A stretch of DNA of 64,000 bases from Orychophragmus violaceus (lineage: Eukaryota > Streptophyta > Magnoliopsida > Brassicales > Brassicaceae). A program made the translations under genes and the position numbers. The DNA lies in NCBI GenBank assembly GCA_030180135.1, contig CM058231.1, forward strand, positions 52,896,235 through 52,960,234. Reading direction: 5' to 3'. Shown here piece after piece: positions 32,992 to 44,144 of the stretch. The notes under the pieces are model-generated. The model was not told the origin of the DNA. It worked only from the letters and a program-made list of their open reading frames with translations, and ran no database searches. Each line of letters starts with the position of its first letter. The first letter of the stretch is position 1.

Positions 32992-33902
32992 ACCTACAGG
33001 GTCACACACCTAAGCAAGTTGGATACACTTTGCATGGGATTGATCATTGGCATATGGTCTGATCGATGTGTATTAGATACACATTGATTTTGAGTTTCAA
33101 AGAGGTGTATCGATCGACACCATTGGGTGCGTCGGTCGATACAAGACGTGTGTCGATCGACACCAATGGGTGTGTCGGTCGACACAAGGGCGAAACCGAA
33201 ACTGATGTTTTGGTTCACCTCGAGGTCAATATATAAACGTGTTTTATAGATTCGACCTGGAGGAGGAGAGCCGCTAGAGAGAGTTTTTCTCAGAGAGAAA
33301 AACGCAGAAACCCCAAAAACTCAGTTCCCAGGAGATCCGATTCCCGGCACTAGCATCCCGGCGGATTTCAGCTTGTGTGCGTGTGGACTGCAGTAGAGGC
33401 GCAGCATCTGAGGCGCTCCAGAGATCTCGTTTACCTGCTTATCTTCCGCTGCCAATCTACAGGTAATCACGAGGTCAGATCTATGATTCCATTAACTAGA
33501 CCCTAGATCCTAGGCTTCGGGAACATGACAACAATTCTGAATCTGGTAGAATTGGCTCAAAGTTCCTTCAGTTTCAAAATACAAGCTAACACAGTCATAC
33601 ATATACAGTTGGGGGTATGGCTAATTATTTCAACAATTTGAACAAACAAGTAGTAAATATTTTAACGAGTAACAAGTAATTATTGGACCAAGTAACAAAT
33701 AGTAAGTAACGAGACAAGTAACGAGTCAAGTATTAGAAAAAAAGATTGTACTTGATACTTGACTTGTACTTGCAAGTAATGAAGTTTAAAGACTTGTTAC
33801 CCGACTTGACCAAACCGGGTACTTGGTTTTTCAAACCGAATACGGGGCAAGTAACGAGTACAAGCCGGGTAACAAGTAATTATGCCCAGCCCTAGTTATG
33901 GT

Positions 33903-36293
33903 CTCTATTGAGCACCCTAGAACTGTAAAACCCTAAACCTAAGAAACTAAAGATTAAATGGACTAAAACTCTAAAACAACTAATATAAAGTAAATTTTGT
34001 GGTTTTCGGTGTATATTAGGAGGGGGGGGGGTCTGCCCCTTATAGAATGTTCAAAAACTCATGAAAACTCATGAAAACTCATAAGTTTTCAATGTTGGAC
34101 AAGTGAAAACATAGAAAATGGGTTGAAGATCGACAAACGACCGAATTGCGCCATATAGTGAGGTGGCCGTGACCCCGTGGCTCCAAAACGCGCCAGAGTG
34201 GTCCTGGCTGCGACCTGGGTTGTGCTCGGCTGGTTCTCGGACTATCTTGCTCCATATTTATCTTGAGATCTAACCGCTGGATCGTCATCAAACCAATTGA
34301 AAATGAAAGCTGGTAGATCCCTCTAATTTGTATCCAAATTTTAGCTTTATTCAGACGATGAGAAAGCCTTCATTTGATGCTGAACTTCTGACTGAATGAC
34401 TCGGTATCGAAAAGTGAAAATTTTCTCCAATTAACTCGGATTAAGCTTGAGTTTCCTAAAAAGAGTCTTGATACTTGAAATAGACAAAACATACTAAAAC
34501 CATTTAAAAACATTTGGATCACTTATAAAAGTGTCATTAAATATGCGATGAAATATGTAAAATATAGTTTATATTAGTCGCTAAAACATTGTTTTCTTGT
34601 AATGAAACAAAATGTTAGTCAAACTCAGACGTATAAAGTAACCATAAACGTTCCCAAAGATTTGAAATTTTCCATGTCTCCTCTCGAGTTGTAACCAGAT
34701 TTAACACATTCTTGTGTTGATCTCAACTCCTCATTGATCCTATTGATGCTTCCTTGTATATCTGAAATTACCATTGCGAAAACATAACCCATTAACAAGT
34801 CTAAATAACCATTAAACATGTTAATCCAATATACATGTCACAAGCTATAACCACTTATGATTTTTAATCACATATTTTCCTTTATGGTTTTTGTGCCAGC
34901 CATAAATTTGTTACAATTATTAAAACAAAATGCTTCTTTGAATCACTTGAAACAAATGCAAAGAACTGAATCAACAATCCATTAACCTGAAACATATTTT
35001 GATTTAAACTTGTAAAACAATTTCAACCAACATGTTAGTAGTCAAACATATTTAACATGAGATTGTACTTAAAATTACTTGTTTGAACTGAAAGCATCGC
35101 TTTGCTCCGCTGTTGTTACCAATATTACAGACCGCCTAACTCCACGAGGAAGACTTTCAAACATTCATATTTGCTCAACCTTGTTCAAACTCTTCTTTTT
35201 AAACTGAAAAATCTCACTAACAAATTTTTAAACATAATTAGAAGCTTTAAACAAGCTTCATATCAACTGACCCATGATACTCCTGAGACCTCCTTCTCTA
35301 GCAACAGATCCAAAAAACAACCTTGACGCTTTGCTTGTTCAATCATCCTGTCAGAATAGAATCCAACATTGAACACTTTTCTTGTTTAATCATTATGCCA
35401 AAAACAAAATTCACTAACAGATTTAAAAAAATCACCACTAGCACTCTTATAACCGGTCTCATATCCGCAAGACATGTGCTATCTTGAGACAACTCCTTAC
35501 AACCACGTATGCATCACATATAGAATCTATGATGACATTTGATCTTTAAAAGTATCATGCATTACATTTTTCCCACATGCAGACTTCACCATAAGAACTT
35601 GCCTCATGCACCTTTACCAAATACATCCTTGAATTGAATCTCTCTATTAACCAACATCCTCACTTGTAATCGTCTCTCAATTTATCACTTGACTATTCTG
35701 CAAGTTATCCCTGAGATGATCCCAAAAGTCTTCTTATGATACCCAAACCAGAACACTTGTAGTTGTTGTCTTTAAATGCAATTTTAATCTCCCATGCATT
35801 CTCATATTTTATGGAATTTCTTGTTAGTTGTAAGCGCCTTGAGATGACATATTTATATTGAATGCATAACACTTTCTAGCTTCTTTGAATTGTATGACCT
35901 TGAAACTGTTCTTCAAAGACTTGCATTTATTTCTCTCAATATCTCTTTTGAGAATCCACAGAGCACTTTAAAATCTTCATTTCAAGCCCACACTTAAGTA
36001 TATTATCTGAATCTTTAGAGATATCTGAATCTTTTATTTGCATACTCTTATCAAAATATACTAGTTTCTTCTCAAATCTTGATACTCTTTGTCTTCTTAA
36101 TATTGACAATCCACGAGTCTTAGCTTCACATTGAAACAACTTCATTTCAGCTCTTACTCTTGAACTGACCAGATTATAGAACTAGAACAACTAGTTATAT
36201 GAAGGAACCCAAACATCTTCTAAACAATAATGTAATACTCCACATGGAACCAATTCATATTATGAGGATGCGTCACATATTATATAATATTAA
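33903..36293. other. AT-rich spacer without a recognised gene
   Basis: No credible gene. The sequence ttttcttgtaatg at about 34592-34604 resembles a mutated right end of a CACTA element, but I found no partner. A run of nine G lies at 34022-34030. Short ORFs (such as 34079-34291 and 35936-36145) have no protein family features. The left part is the original neighbour of 15241-16434. Confidence 0.4.
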
Positions 36294-37076
36294 TAATGCG
36301 ATTTTAAGAGATAAGATCTTTGTCTTTTGATGCACTTTGTGATCCTGGTTGTTAGATGAATGTTGAACAGACTGAAAGTAATGGATTTTTGGGATGGAAC
36401 TGTGGATTGAAAGAAACTTCCTGAAGTTGCGAAATCTCTTCAAGACTTTAAGACTTAGATCTTATAGGATACGACTCACCAAGAATCTAAATGAATGGAT
36501 ATTACACACCACTCAGATCAAATAATCTCGAAAGTTTTTGAATAAAAGAAGTTTGATAGTCTAAAAAGAAGAAGGTAAGAGAGTACAAATAGAGTTTCAA
36601 GTCTTGGAAATCTAAAAACACATTACTAAAGAAAGACCAAATAAAAATACTCCAATTTCGAATTCTTCTCTTTAGAATAGGTTGTGGGCGTATGGATCAT
36701 CAATGGGCTAGGATAATAGTATGTGGGCTTGCCTCATTAAAAATCTTTCTTGGAAAACCCATTGGGACAAAACCAAGAGAAGGGAAGAAGAGTACAAGTA
36801 CACACACCTCCATTGCTGATGACTTAAGTGGCTTGAATCACAACCAAAAAGGATGGATTAGCACAATCAAGTTGGCCTTGAACGTGGTGCAAAAGGGTGT
36901 AGAAAGCTTGCTTGAATTGCTTTACCTTAGCTCTGGTCATTGGTCAAATTGGTATGTGCAAAGCTTCTGGCTCTTGCTCTTGAATCTCCTCAGTTACAAG
37001 CTTCTCCTTAGCTCCATTCTCCTCTGGTTCAAGCGGCTCATTAACTTCAGATTCCAAGATTTCCATGATCACATCA
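36294..37076 (-). repeat. Gypsy-2 3' LTR
   Basis: It is bounded on the right by plus-strand cacatca at 37070-37076, then by the polypurine tract. On the left, taatgcgattttaaga equals the bases next to the primer site at 63005, with TG changed to TA. Length is 783 bp. Only 16 bp of the other LTR are visible, so the left border rests on that match. Confidence 0.7.
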
Positions 37077-37095
37077 TCCCCTCCCTCTTAAAAAG
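37077..37095 (-). promoter_or_regulatory. Gypsy-2 polypurine tract
   Basis: The minus strand reads ttttaagagggaggggatg directly before the LTR start tgatgtg. The position and purine content fit plus-strand priming. Confidence 0.75.
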
Positions 37096-38340
37096 GATTT
37101 GACCTCAAATCTAGCTCATCTACAAGAAAAGAAACCAAGTCAGGAACATTGAAGCATGAACTCACATTATACTTACCTTGCAAGTAAAGTTGATAGGCAT
37201 TGTTATTGATCTTTTTGATGATCTTGAATGGTCCATCAAGGCGTGGCATCAGCTTGGACTTCCTTTCATTAGGAAACTGCTCCTTCCTCAGATGTATCCA
37301 GATCAAGTCTCCTTCTTTGAAGATCATCTCCTTCCTGCCCTTGTTGGCATACTTAACATAAAGCTTTATGTTTTCCTCATTGTTCATCCTGGATTTATCA
37401 TGAATCTTCTTAATATAGTTTGCCTTTTTCTTTCCATCCAAACTAGCTCTTTCACTCAAAGGTAAATGCATTAGATCCAAAGGTGATACAGGATTGAAAC
37501 CATAAACAATCTCAAATAGTGAAAACTTAGAAGAAGAATGTTTAGCATGGTTATAAGCGAATTCAACATGTGGAAAACATTTTTCCCAGGTCAAGATTCT
37601 TATTGATTAATGCTCGCACAAGAGTAGACAATGTTCTATTAACTACTTCAATTTGCGCATCAGATTGTGGATGAAAAGTAGTAGAAAATAGCAGCTTAGT
37701 GCCTAACTTAGACCAAAGTGTCTTCCAAAAGTAACTAAGAAACTTAGTATCCCTATCAGAAACAATAGTCTTAGGTATGCCATGTAATCTCAAAATATCC
37801 CTAAAGAACAAGTTAGCTACATGCATAACATCATCAGTTTTGTGGCATGGAAAGAAACGAGCCATTTTATTAGAACCTATCCACCACAACAAATATAGAA
37901 TCCTTCCCTGTCTTAGTCTTAGGAAAACCAAAAACAAAGTCAATCGAATTATCATTCCAAGGATGCAAAGGAATAGGTAAGGGAGTATACAAACCGTGAG
38001 GCTGAACTTTTGACTTAGCTGGTTTGCAAGTAGAACATCTCTCACAAGCGCTCTCAACATCTCTTTTCATGTGTGGCCAATGAAAGTGGTCTTGCATCAA
38101 CTTAAGTGTCTTAGCAACACCAAAGTGTCCCATTAAACCTCCACCATGTGCTTCCTTAACAAATAAATCTCTCAAAGAAGAATGAGGAACACAAACAGTT
38201 TTCATAAAATAAGAACCCATCATGCCTATAATATTTTTCAAACACAAATTTCTCACAAGATGAATAGATCTTTCCAAAATCAGAATCATTTTCATAAATA
38301 GACTTAATTTGTTCAAAACAAAGCAGTTTAGCCTCAAGAG
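37088..38340 (-). pseudogene. Gypsy-2 integrase remnant
   Basis: The zinc-binding region has HGGGLMGHFG and CERCSTC. The core has SIDFVFGFPKTKTGKDSIF with VVDRF, then after a frameshift near 37870, SDRDTKFLSYFW and FHPQSDAQIEVVNRTL. HVEFAYNHAKHS and EIVYGFNPV follow. The C-terminal module GPFKIIKKINNNAYQL is the GPF/Y-type domain of chromovirus-like Ty3 integrases. Three overlapping frames cover it, so at least two frameshifts are present. The stop at 37088 closes the frame 12 bases before the LTR. Confidence 0.83.
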
Positions 38341-38830
38341 AAGTTAGTAAGACATACCTTCTTGATAATGCATCAACAACTACATTATCCTTACAATTTT
38401 TGTATTTGATCACATAGGGGAATGTCTCAATGAACTCAACCCACCTGGCGTGTCTCTTGTTGAGTTTTTGCTGACCTTTTATATGCTTAAGGGACTCATG
38501 ATCAGTGTGTATGACAAACTCCTTTGGCCATAAGTAGTGCTGCCATGTCTGCAATGCTTTCACCAATGCATAGAGTTCCTTATCATAAGTTGGATAGTTC
38601 AGTGTTGCTCCTCCTACCTTCTCACTGAAGTAGGCAATTGGTCTCTTTTCCTGCATAAGCACAACACCTATACCAATACCAGAAGCATCACATTTGATTT
38701 CAAAAGTCTTAGTAAAATCAGGAAGTGAAAGAACAGGTGAATGAGTAAGCTTCTCTTCAAGTTTTGAATGCTTCTTCTTGAGCCTGCTCCAACTTAAATC
38801 CCACATTCTTCTTGATAACCTCAATGAGTG
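38156..38830 (-). pseudogene. Gypsy-2 RNase H remnant
   Basis: The frame has CDASGIGIGVVLMQEKRPIA, FSEKVGGATLNYPTYDKEL, VIHTDHESLKHI and VVDALSRRYVL, the ordered RNase H motifs of plant Ty3 pol. It continues into the integrase N-terminal region, then loses frame. It is a close parallel of 13200-13590 in Gypsy-1. Confidence 0.83.
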
Positions 38831-39246
38831 GAGCTGATAGGGTGCTAAAATATTTTACAAATCTCCTATAGAAACCGCCAAGGCAATGGAAGCTTCCACT
38901 TCTCCAACTGTTTTTGGACTCGGCCACTCTTTGATAGCTTTCACTTTCTCTTCATCAACCTTGATTCCATCTGTACTCAAAACAAAACCTAAGAAGAAAA
39001 GGTTATCTGTTCTAAAAGTACACTTCTTAAAGTTGGCATAAAGGTTTCTTTCCATAGCACCTCAAAAACTAACCTAAGATGTCTAACATGATCTTTTAGA
39101 TTCTGGCTATATACTAGGATTTCATCAAAGTACACAACAACAAAATGCCCAATGAATGATCTAAGAACATGATTCATCAATCACATGAATGTACTAGGTG
39201 CATTAGTTAACCGAAATTGCACTACTAACCATTCATATAACCATTG
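38831..39246 (-). pseudogene. Gypsy-2 reverse transcriptase, downstream half
   Basis: It carries MNHVLRSFIGHFVVVYFDE, then FLGFVLSTDGIKVDEEKVKAI. The catalytic box reads YFDE (plus-strand 39121-39132) where YFDD is expected, so the second Asp is Glu. The upstream half lies beyond Tat-1 at 53832. A deletion or frameshift near 38870-38900 removes the FLGL-YRRF region. Confidence 0.8.
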
Positions 39247-39738
39247 TGTTGGAGATGGATTTGGCACTACCCGGCCCAACAGAGATCTGCTCTTTAAGCT
39301 CAAGCCATATAACAACGAAGAAGAAAAGCCCATGTCAGCCTATACAAAAAGAGGAAAATATGGTTAAGTAAATTAACCATATTTAAGAAAAAATATAAGA
39401 TAAAGATAAATCTCCAAAAAGTAATGAAGATCCAAGAATATGTAAATTTGATTTATCAATATTATAGAGAATTTAGGAAAATAACATAACTCTCCTGATA
39501 TAAATATAATCCCCCTGCGAGGAAAAATAAGTATCTTTTTCATATTCACCATATAGGTTCAAAAATTGTACTCAAACTCTAGGCAGAGATATCAATCGAT
39601 CTCAACCAGCCAATCTAATAAGACCGAATTTTTCGGTCCCTTTCGTTATTGCCTTTTAGTCCTTTGATTCATATTATTCAAGTCCCTAATTTTTAGATCA
39701 GTTTATTGAATTGATTGTTGCGATCCTCTGAATCAACA
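39247..39738 (+). repeat. Tat-1 5' LTR
   Basis: It starts TGTTGGAGATGG and ends AATCAACA, 492 bp. It is clearly homologous to 53340-53831 across its whole length, with many substitutions, so this is an old insertion. Confidence 0.88.
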
Positions 39739-39740
39739 AT

Positions 39741-39758
39741 TGACGCTGTCTGTGGGGA
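39741..39758 (+). promoter_or_regulatory. Tat-1 primer-binding site
   Basis: tgacgctgtctgtgggga lies two bases after the LTR. It resembles the tggcgccgtctgtggg-type primer site common in Tat-lineage elements, with a few changes. I do not assign the tRNA. Confidence 0.65.
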
Positions 39759-39795
39759 CTTTGGATATATTCATACCATCAAGGGGAAGATCTGC

Positions 39796-39924
39796 AATGA
39801 CAAAAATACCACTGCAAAAAGAATTATCAACCCCAAAAATGTTGGAGTTCGACGATAAAACAACACCAATTCTATTTTCTCATGATCGTCCATACCACAA
39901 TGACTTTGATCTCTCAATCTACAT
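39796..39924 (+). pseudogene. Possible Tat-1 gag start, cut by LARD-1
   Basis: An ATG at 39797 opens a frame of about 43 codons (MTKIPLQKELSTPKM and onward) which then runs into LARD-1. The position after the primer site fits gag, but the fragment is too short to assign by sequence. The open frame beyond 39924 is LARD-1 sequence read by chance. Confidence 0.35.
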
Positions 39925-41532
39925 TGTAACACCCGTCTCCCGGCAAATCGGAGATGCGGCGTTCAAGCACCCATCAAACCGGATTCGGTCCGACCGGCCC
40001 GCCTTTCCAACTGGTCTTAAGCTCCCAAGCGCTTCCTTCGTATTCAAATCCACCAATGATGTCACACAACCGATCAATCCACATCCGGACCTGCAAGAAA
40101 AAGGGGGATATGAAAGGAAAGGAGGACTGAGTAAGTTTTTCAAACACAATTACCCAGCGATGGCGGATTTAAGGAACCCGCGATCCCGGCTTATGCCACA
40201 CAATTACGAATCACAAGTCCTAGGCTAATATCACCTTGCAATCACGCCCGAAGGCTTCACCACACAATTCTAAGTCCATTCGTGCTTACCAGGCCCCACA
40301 TCCTTCACACTCCTGGACACCTACAACCCAAAGCTCACATAAAACAACCCGAAGCTCAACAACAACTCGAAGCTCAACAACATGGTGGGGAGCTCGCTAA
40401 AACCCCCTCGCGACGATACAAAGGACGCGTACCAATCCCGTAATACGCCCCCTGCCACTCAACACCCTTTCGGGGGCCCTACCACAGTTCTACTTCACAC
40501 ATATCCATCAAGCACAAGCAACATTTTCGGTTTAAGCGATAACCTAGCAGTTCTACGTTCTTTCAATAAATCACATCGAGTACTCAAATATCCCTACTCT
40601 ACTTAGGAAAGACAATATTAACCGAGGACTATCGTCCAAAATTGGTTGAAGCAAGCAAGGGTCAAGACCGATCCTCACCTTGGCCAAAGAAGGGGCAAAA
40701 TCGTAAATTGGAAGTTCCATTAGCCAAAACGGACATCAGATCTGGAAATAAGATGGAAAAATAAGTGGATTAGGCTTTCGTTTCGCTCAAATCAGGCTTA
40801 GAATGAGCTAGTTATGATCAATTATAAATGACTAGCCCAAACCAGCTAAACCGACCTAAACCGAACTAAACCGGAATTGAAATTGAAATTGGGAAACCGA
40901 ACCAAACCGGATTAAACCGAATCAGACCGGACCGGTCAATGGTCCAACCAGGTCAACGACCCGACCCGGTCAGCATCCGACCCGACCCGGTCAATGGTCC
41001 GACCCGACCCGGTCAACGGTCAACGGCGGGGGCGGACGGCGGCTCCGGCGGGCGGCTCCAGCGTCGCGTTTCTCCGGCAGTGGCGGCACGTTAGATCTAC
41101 TCGCCGAGCTTCCGGTGGCGCGTGTGGGCGCGTCCGGTGTTTGTTGGAGGCGTGGCTGGTCTCGTTGGCTTGGTCTCATCGAGAGAAATGCGATGGTAGT
41201 CTCCGATTTTCCAGATTCCTCACAGTCAGAAAGATACGAGGCTTTTAGTATTCGGGGTTGAAGAAAATCAGATCTGAAAAAGGGCTTACCGGATCTCTTT
41301 AGACTCTAGGCGATGGAGGAGCACCAGATCTGACTGCTGGAGGTTGTGGCTGCGACGGAAGAAGAGAAGGGCTTCGCCGGGATGACTTTTCTTTGCTTTT
41401 CCAAGGGATGGGGGCTTCTATTTATAAGGGGGAAGCTAGGGTTTTGGGAAATTAATGAGCTTTTGGGCTTGGGCTTCAGATTTTCTACTTTTCTTCCAAA
41501 TATTTAAAATGGGTTGGGCCAGGGCCATTACA
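39925..41532 (-). repeat. LARD-1 3' LTR
   Basis: Plus-strand TGTAACACCC...GGCCATTACA, 1608 bp. It contains an accgaaccaaaccgg/gacccgacccggtcaa repetitive stretch at 40850-41020 and a GC-rich segment at 41025-41160. Short ORFs here (such as 40994-41248) coincide with that stretch and are not genes. Confidence 0.85.
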
Positions 41533-41944
41533 ATTCTCCCCCTCTTAAAAAAGAATTCGTCCTGAATTATGTGGTGGGAGTTCTCCAGTGCAGCTCTTTA
41601 CCAACAACCACTCCGCAATCTTTGTTGAACCGAAACTGAACTTGATCGCTTACCCGCTTGAAAAGGACTTGTCCTCGAATCTTGAAGAATGCCTCTCCCC
41701 CCCTTATTTCAAACCACGCTCTGTAGTGTCCAACTCCCCGGTACCGATCCAGCAATAGCTTCCAAAATTCACACAAACGCCACATGCTACCGCACATGTC
41801 CATTAGGGCCGGTCTCCAACATTTAGAAACAACACTCATCCTTCGAGTGGTTGTAAGACTTGAATAAGGTGCTCGCTTCCAATCCAAGCTGACATCCTTG
41901 ATTATCCTTGGTGAACGATAAGGCTATCCATGTACATTATGGCT

Positions 41945-42065
41945 ACCTGACATGTGGGGAACGACCCACTACGCTTCCGCTGTGCACTCTGATTTCCAAA
42001 CCTGCTTCCAATCTAACTTGTGGTGAACGACCTACCACGCTTCCGCTGCACACTCTGATTTTTGG
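41945..42065. repeat. Two-copy tandem repeat of about 63 bp
   Basis: The copies share tgtgg(g/t)gaacgacc(c/t)a and acgcttccgctg and cactctgattt, at about 41950-42000 and 42013-42062. It lies in the non-coding interior of LARD-1. Confidence 0.7.
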
Positions 42066-42685
42066 ACTGGTTTCTAATCAGACTTCCAGCTCAAGGTTTC
42101 CTACCTTGTGATCCAGCTGTAATGCTTTCCAAACACCATCCTTTGGGTTTCCTTCCCCATTAATCTTGCCCTCCTTTGCTATTTATTGCAGCTTTTTGCC
42201 AATCCTCCATAGTGTTTTCATAACACTCTCCCGTTGGGTTTCCATTTCCAATAATCCGCCTTGTCCACTTGAGCTTTCAACAACATGAGTCCAGCCAGCC
42301 AGGAAATTCCAAATGCCACACGCCACTTCCCAAAACGCTTCTACGATCTTCTTTCCCTCTTGAAGGACTCCGTTAGGTGCTCCAGTAATCCACAAAGAAC
42401 TCCAGGGCAGACCATTTCCTTTTCGGTTCCACTGTTGATGCTCGAGCCCGCCATACCACAAAGACCTCCTCCAACTTCCATCTTGATCAATCTTCCACGA
42501 TCCATCCATAACTCATCGAAGTTGATGTCACAAATCTGATTCTAAGATTCCATACTTAGAAGAGATTTGGACAGCCTCCTGCTGCTCCTTGTGATCCAAG
42601 CAACTCCAACAACTCCTTATGCTTAATCCAATTGGAACACCGCCACTTCCAAATGGTCTCCTTGCAATCCGGTCTTTCAATCCAC

Positions 42686-42756
42686 CTCTTGCAGCTCCTG
42701 CAGGACTCCTTGCAGCTCTTGCAGCACTCCTTGCAGCTCCTACAATGCTCCTAGAA
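42686..42756. repeat. Short tandem repeat rich in ttgcagctcctgcag words
   Basis: The words cttgcagctcc, cttgcagctctt and cttgcagctcc recur about every 20-30 bp. It is likely a small minisatellite in LARD-1. Confidence 0.6.
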
Positions 42757-42970
42757 GCACTCCCACATTAGCCTCTCGTCTGATCGTCTCCACATCCTTG
42801 ACACTTTAGCACGCTTGGTTGAACAACACTGAACATACAATGACCCCAATGCACACCCAAATAGTACCGACTACCCTGTAGGCGCACACCGCAACATACA
42901 TCCCAACATACACCTCAACGGCAGACATCACAACATACATATAGCACACATCTTACGGGTAGTAGCACCT

Positions 42971-44144
42971 TGATAGGTCTAAGTTTTAATCCCTATACTA
43001 ACTGCAAGTGCACAGTAATGTCAATGTAGTATATAGGGTATCGAATCCACAGAGACTCTGGTCTCGATAGATCAGAACAGTAGAGATTAATACTAAGAAT
43101 AAAGCAGGTGGTGAATGAAATAAAAGCAAGGCAATAAAGTAAATCAGTAGCAGGAATTTGTTGTGAAAGCAATTAACTAAAAGCGCTAAGTCTAGGGAAT
43201 TCTCAGGAAATCAGACAGGCAGACAAGTTAATCAGTCAAGATCAAATTAAACTCAGTTTTAGAACTCAAATCACGGAATTAGAATTAACCAAATCTCTTT
43301 GCGAAAATCCTCTAAGTCTAAGTGCAGTAATCCAAATCTCTTTGCAATTACTAACAGATTAAACCAGCATTAATTTCAAGTTCGATATGTTCACAATTAA
43401 ACTAAACCAAATCTCTTTGCGAATAATTCAATTGCTCAACCTAAATAGTTCAGATTCTAAACCACACTCTCGTGTCGTATTTAGCAACCTAAGATCTAGA
43501 TTCTAATTGATCAGGTTAGAACTAGCATTAAGCACAATTTAGTTTGAAGAACATTCTATTCATGTGAATCCTTAACTGAATTAAACAAGGCTAGCAAGTC
43601 ATAAAATCCTTAATGAGAAACCCTAAACTTAACTATTAATCTACTCAGACATGATTAATGAAACAGAAATCATAGAAATAATAGATTGCATAAAAGAAAT
43701 TAAATAGATAAAGGGGTTCGAAATCTTCTCCAAAATAGATGAAGTACAAGATTAGATCAGCCCCAAAAGCTCTAAAAATCTCTTAGCTCTAAGTATCAAA
43801 GCGTCTCTAAAATAAAAGCCAAAACTCTAAATATATAGGCAAAATCTCGGCTGGGGCTTCTGTGTAAATACATGAACTTTTCTAGGCTTTTCTGCAAATC
43901 TTCATAACTTCATTAAACCGTCGCGTTCGGCCCATCTCGCTAGTGTGTCGATCGATGCATGATCATCAAATCGGACAGTGAGTTAAACTCTTGGCCAAAA
44001 TGCTCCAAAACTTCCAAAATACTCCAAAATCTCCACATTAGCTCCAAACCTGATTAAACCTGTAAAAGACTCTAAAAGAACACAAAAGATACTAAAAACA
44101 CAACTATATCATGGCATAAAACCGGTAAAAACCATGATATATCA
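42971..44144 (-). repeat. Athila-2 3' LTR
   Basis: 1174 bp. It keeps one palindromic unit at 43945-43960 where the 5' LTR has two. Confidence 0.93.

Larger units (their letters stand above)
16751..33570 (+). mobile_element. Copia-2: Ty1/copia element, 3' LTR split by Athila-1
   Basis: LTRs start TGTTGGGATTATG and end TTCA. The 5-bp duplication gtttc lies at 16746-16750 and 33571-33575. The 5' LTR is 733 bp. The 3' LTR is 22994-23151 plus 32997-33570, 732 bp in total. About a dozen substitutions by eye (about 1.6%) make it older than Copia-1. Internal order and pol decay match Copia-1. Unlike Copia-1, its LTR and leader contain many paired GATC-centred palindromic units. Confidence 0.93.
22994..33570 (+). 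repeat. Copia-2 3' LTR, in two pieces around Athila-1
   Basis: The pieces are 22994-23151 and 32997-33570. Athila-1 and the duplicated accta lie between them. Joined in sequence order they match the 5' LTR across its full length, with about 12 substitutions and one base less in an A run. Confidence 0.92.
16443..33894. mobile_element. hAT-2: non-autonomous hAT-like element, split by Copia-2
   Basis: The termini are tagggctgggca at 16443-16454 and the inverse tgcccagcccta at 33883-33894. The flanks are gtttatgg (16435-16442) and gttatgg (33895-33901), an 8-bp target duplication in which the right copy has lost one T. Without Copia-2 and its cargo it is about 627 bp, non-coding, with many acttgttacccg/cgggtaacaagt subterminal repeats in opposite orientations. 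A cctaggcatgggcattcggg string at about 16671 may be a remnant of another hAT-like end inside it. Confidence 0.8.
41533..42970 (-). other. LARD-1 internal region, no recognised gene
   Basis: It begins on the plus strand with the polypurine tract complement attctccccctcttaaaaaa (41533-41552). A minus-strand frame at 41567-41887 (with FEIRGGEAFFKIRGQVLFKR) and another at 42183-42509 have no family I recognise. Two repeat arrays are present, listed separately. About 1.4 kb up to the Athila-2 insertion at 42971. Confidence 0.5.

Noticed and set aside
34022..34030. Run of nine G
   Set aside because: An isolated homopolymer with no further G tracts nearby, so no quadruplex claim.
36692..37102. 136-codon plus-strand ORF
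   Set aside because: It lies within the Gypsy-2 3' LTR, opposite to the element's direction, and ends over the polypurine tract.
40994..41248. ORF with R/G/A-rich product in the LARD-1 LTR (and counterparts at 51598-52047)
   Set aside because: It lies in GC-rich LTR sequence, is not kept in frame between the two LTR copies, and has no family features.
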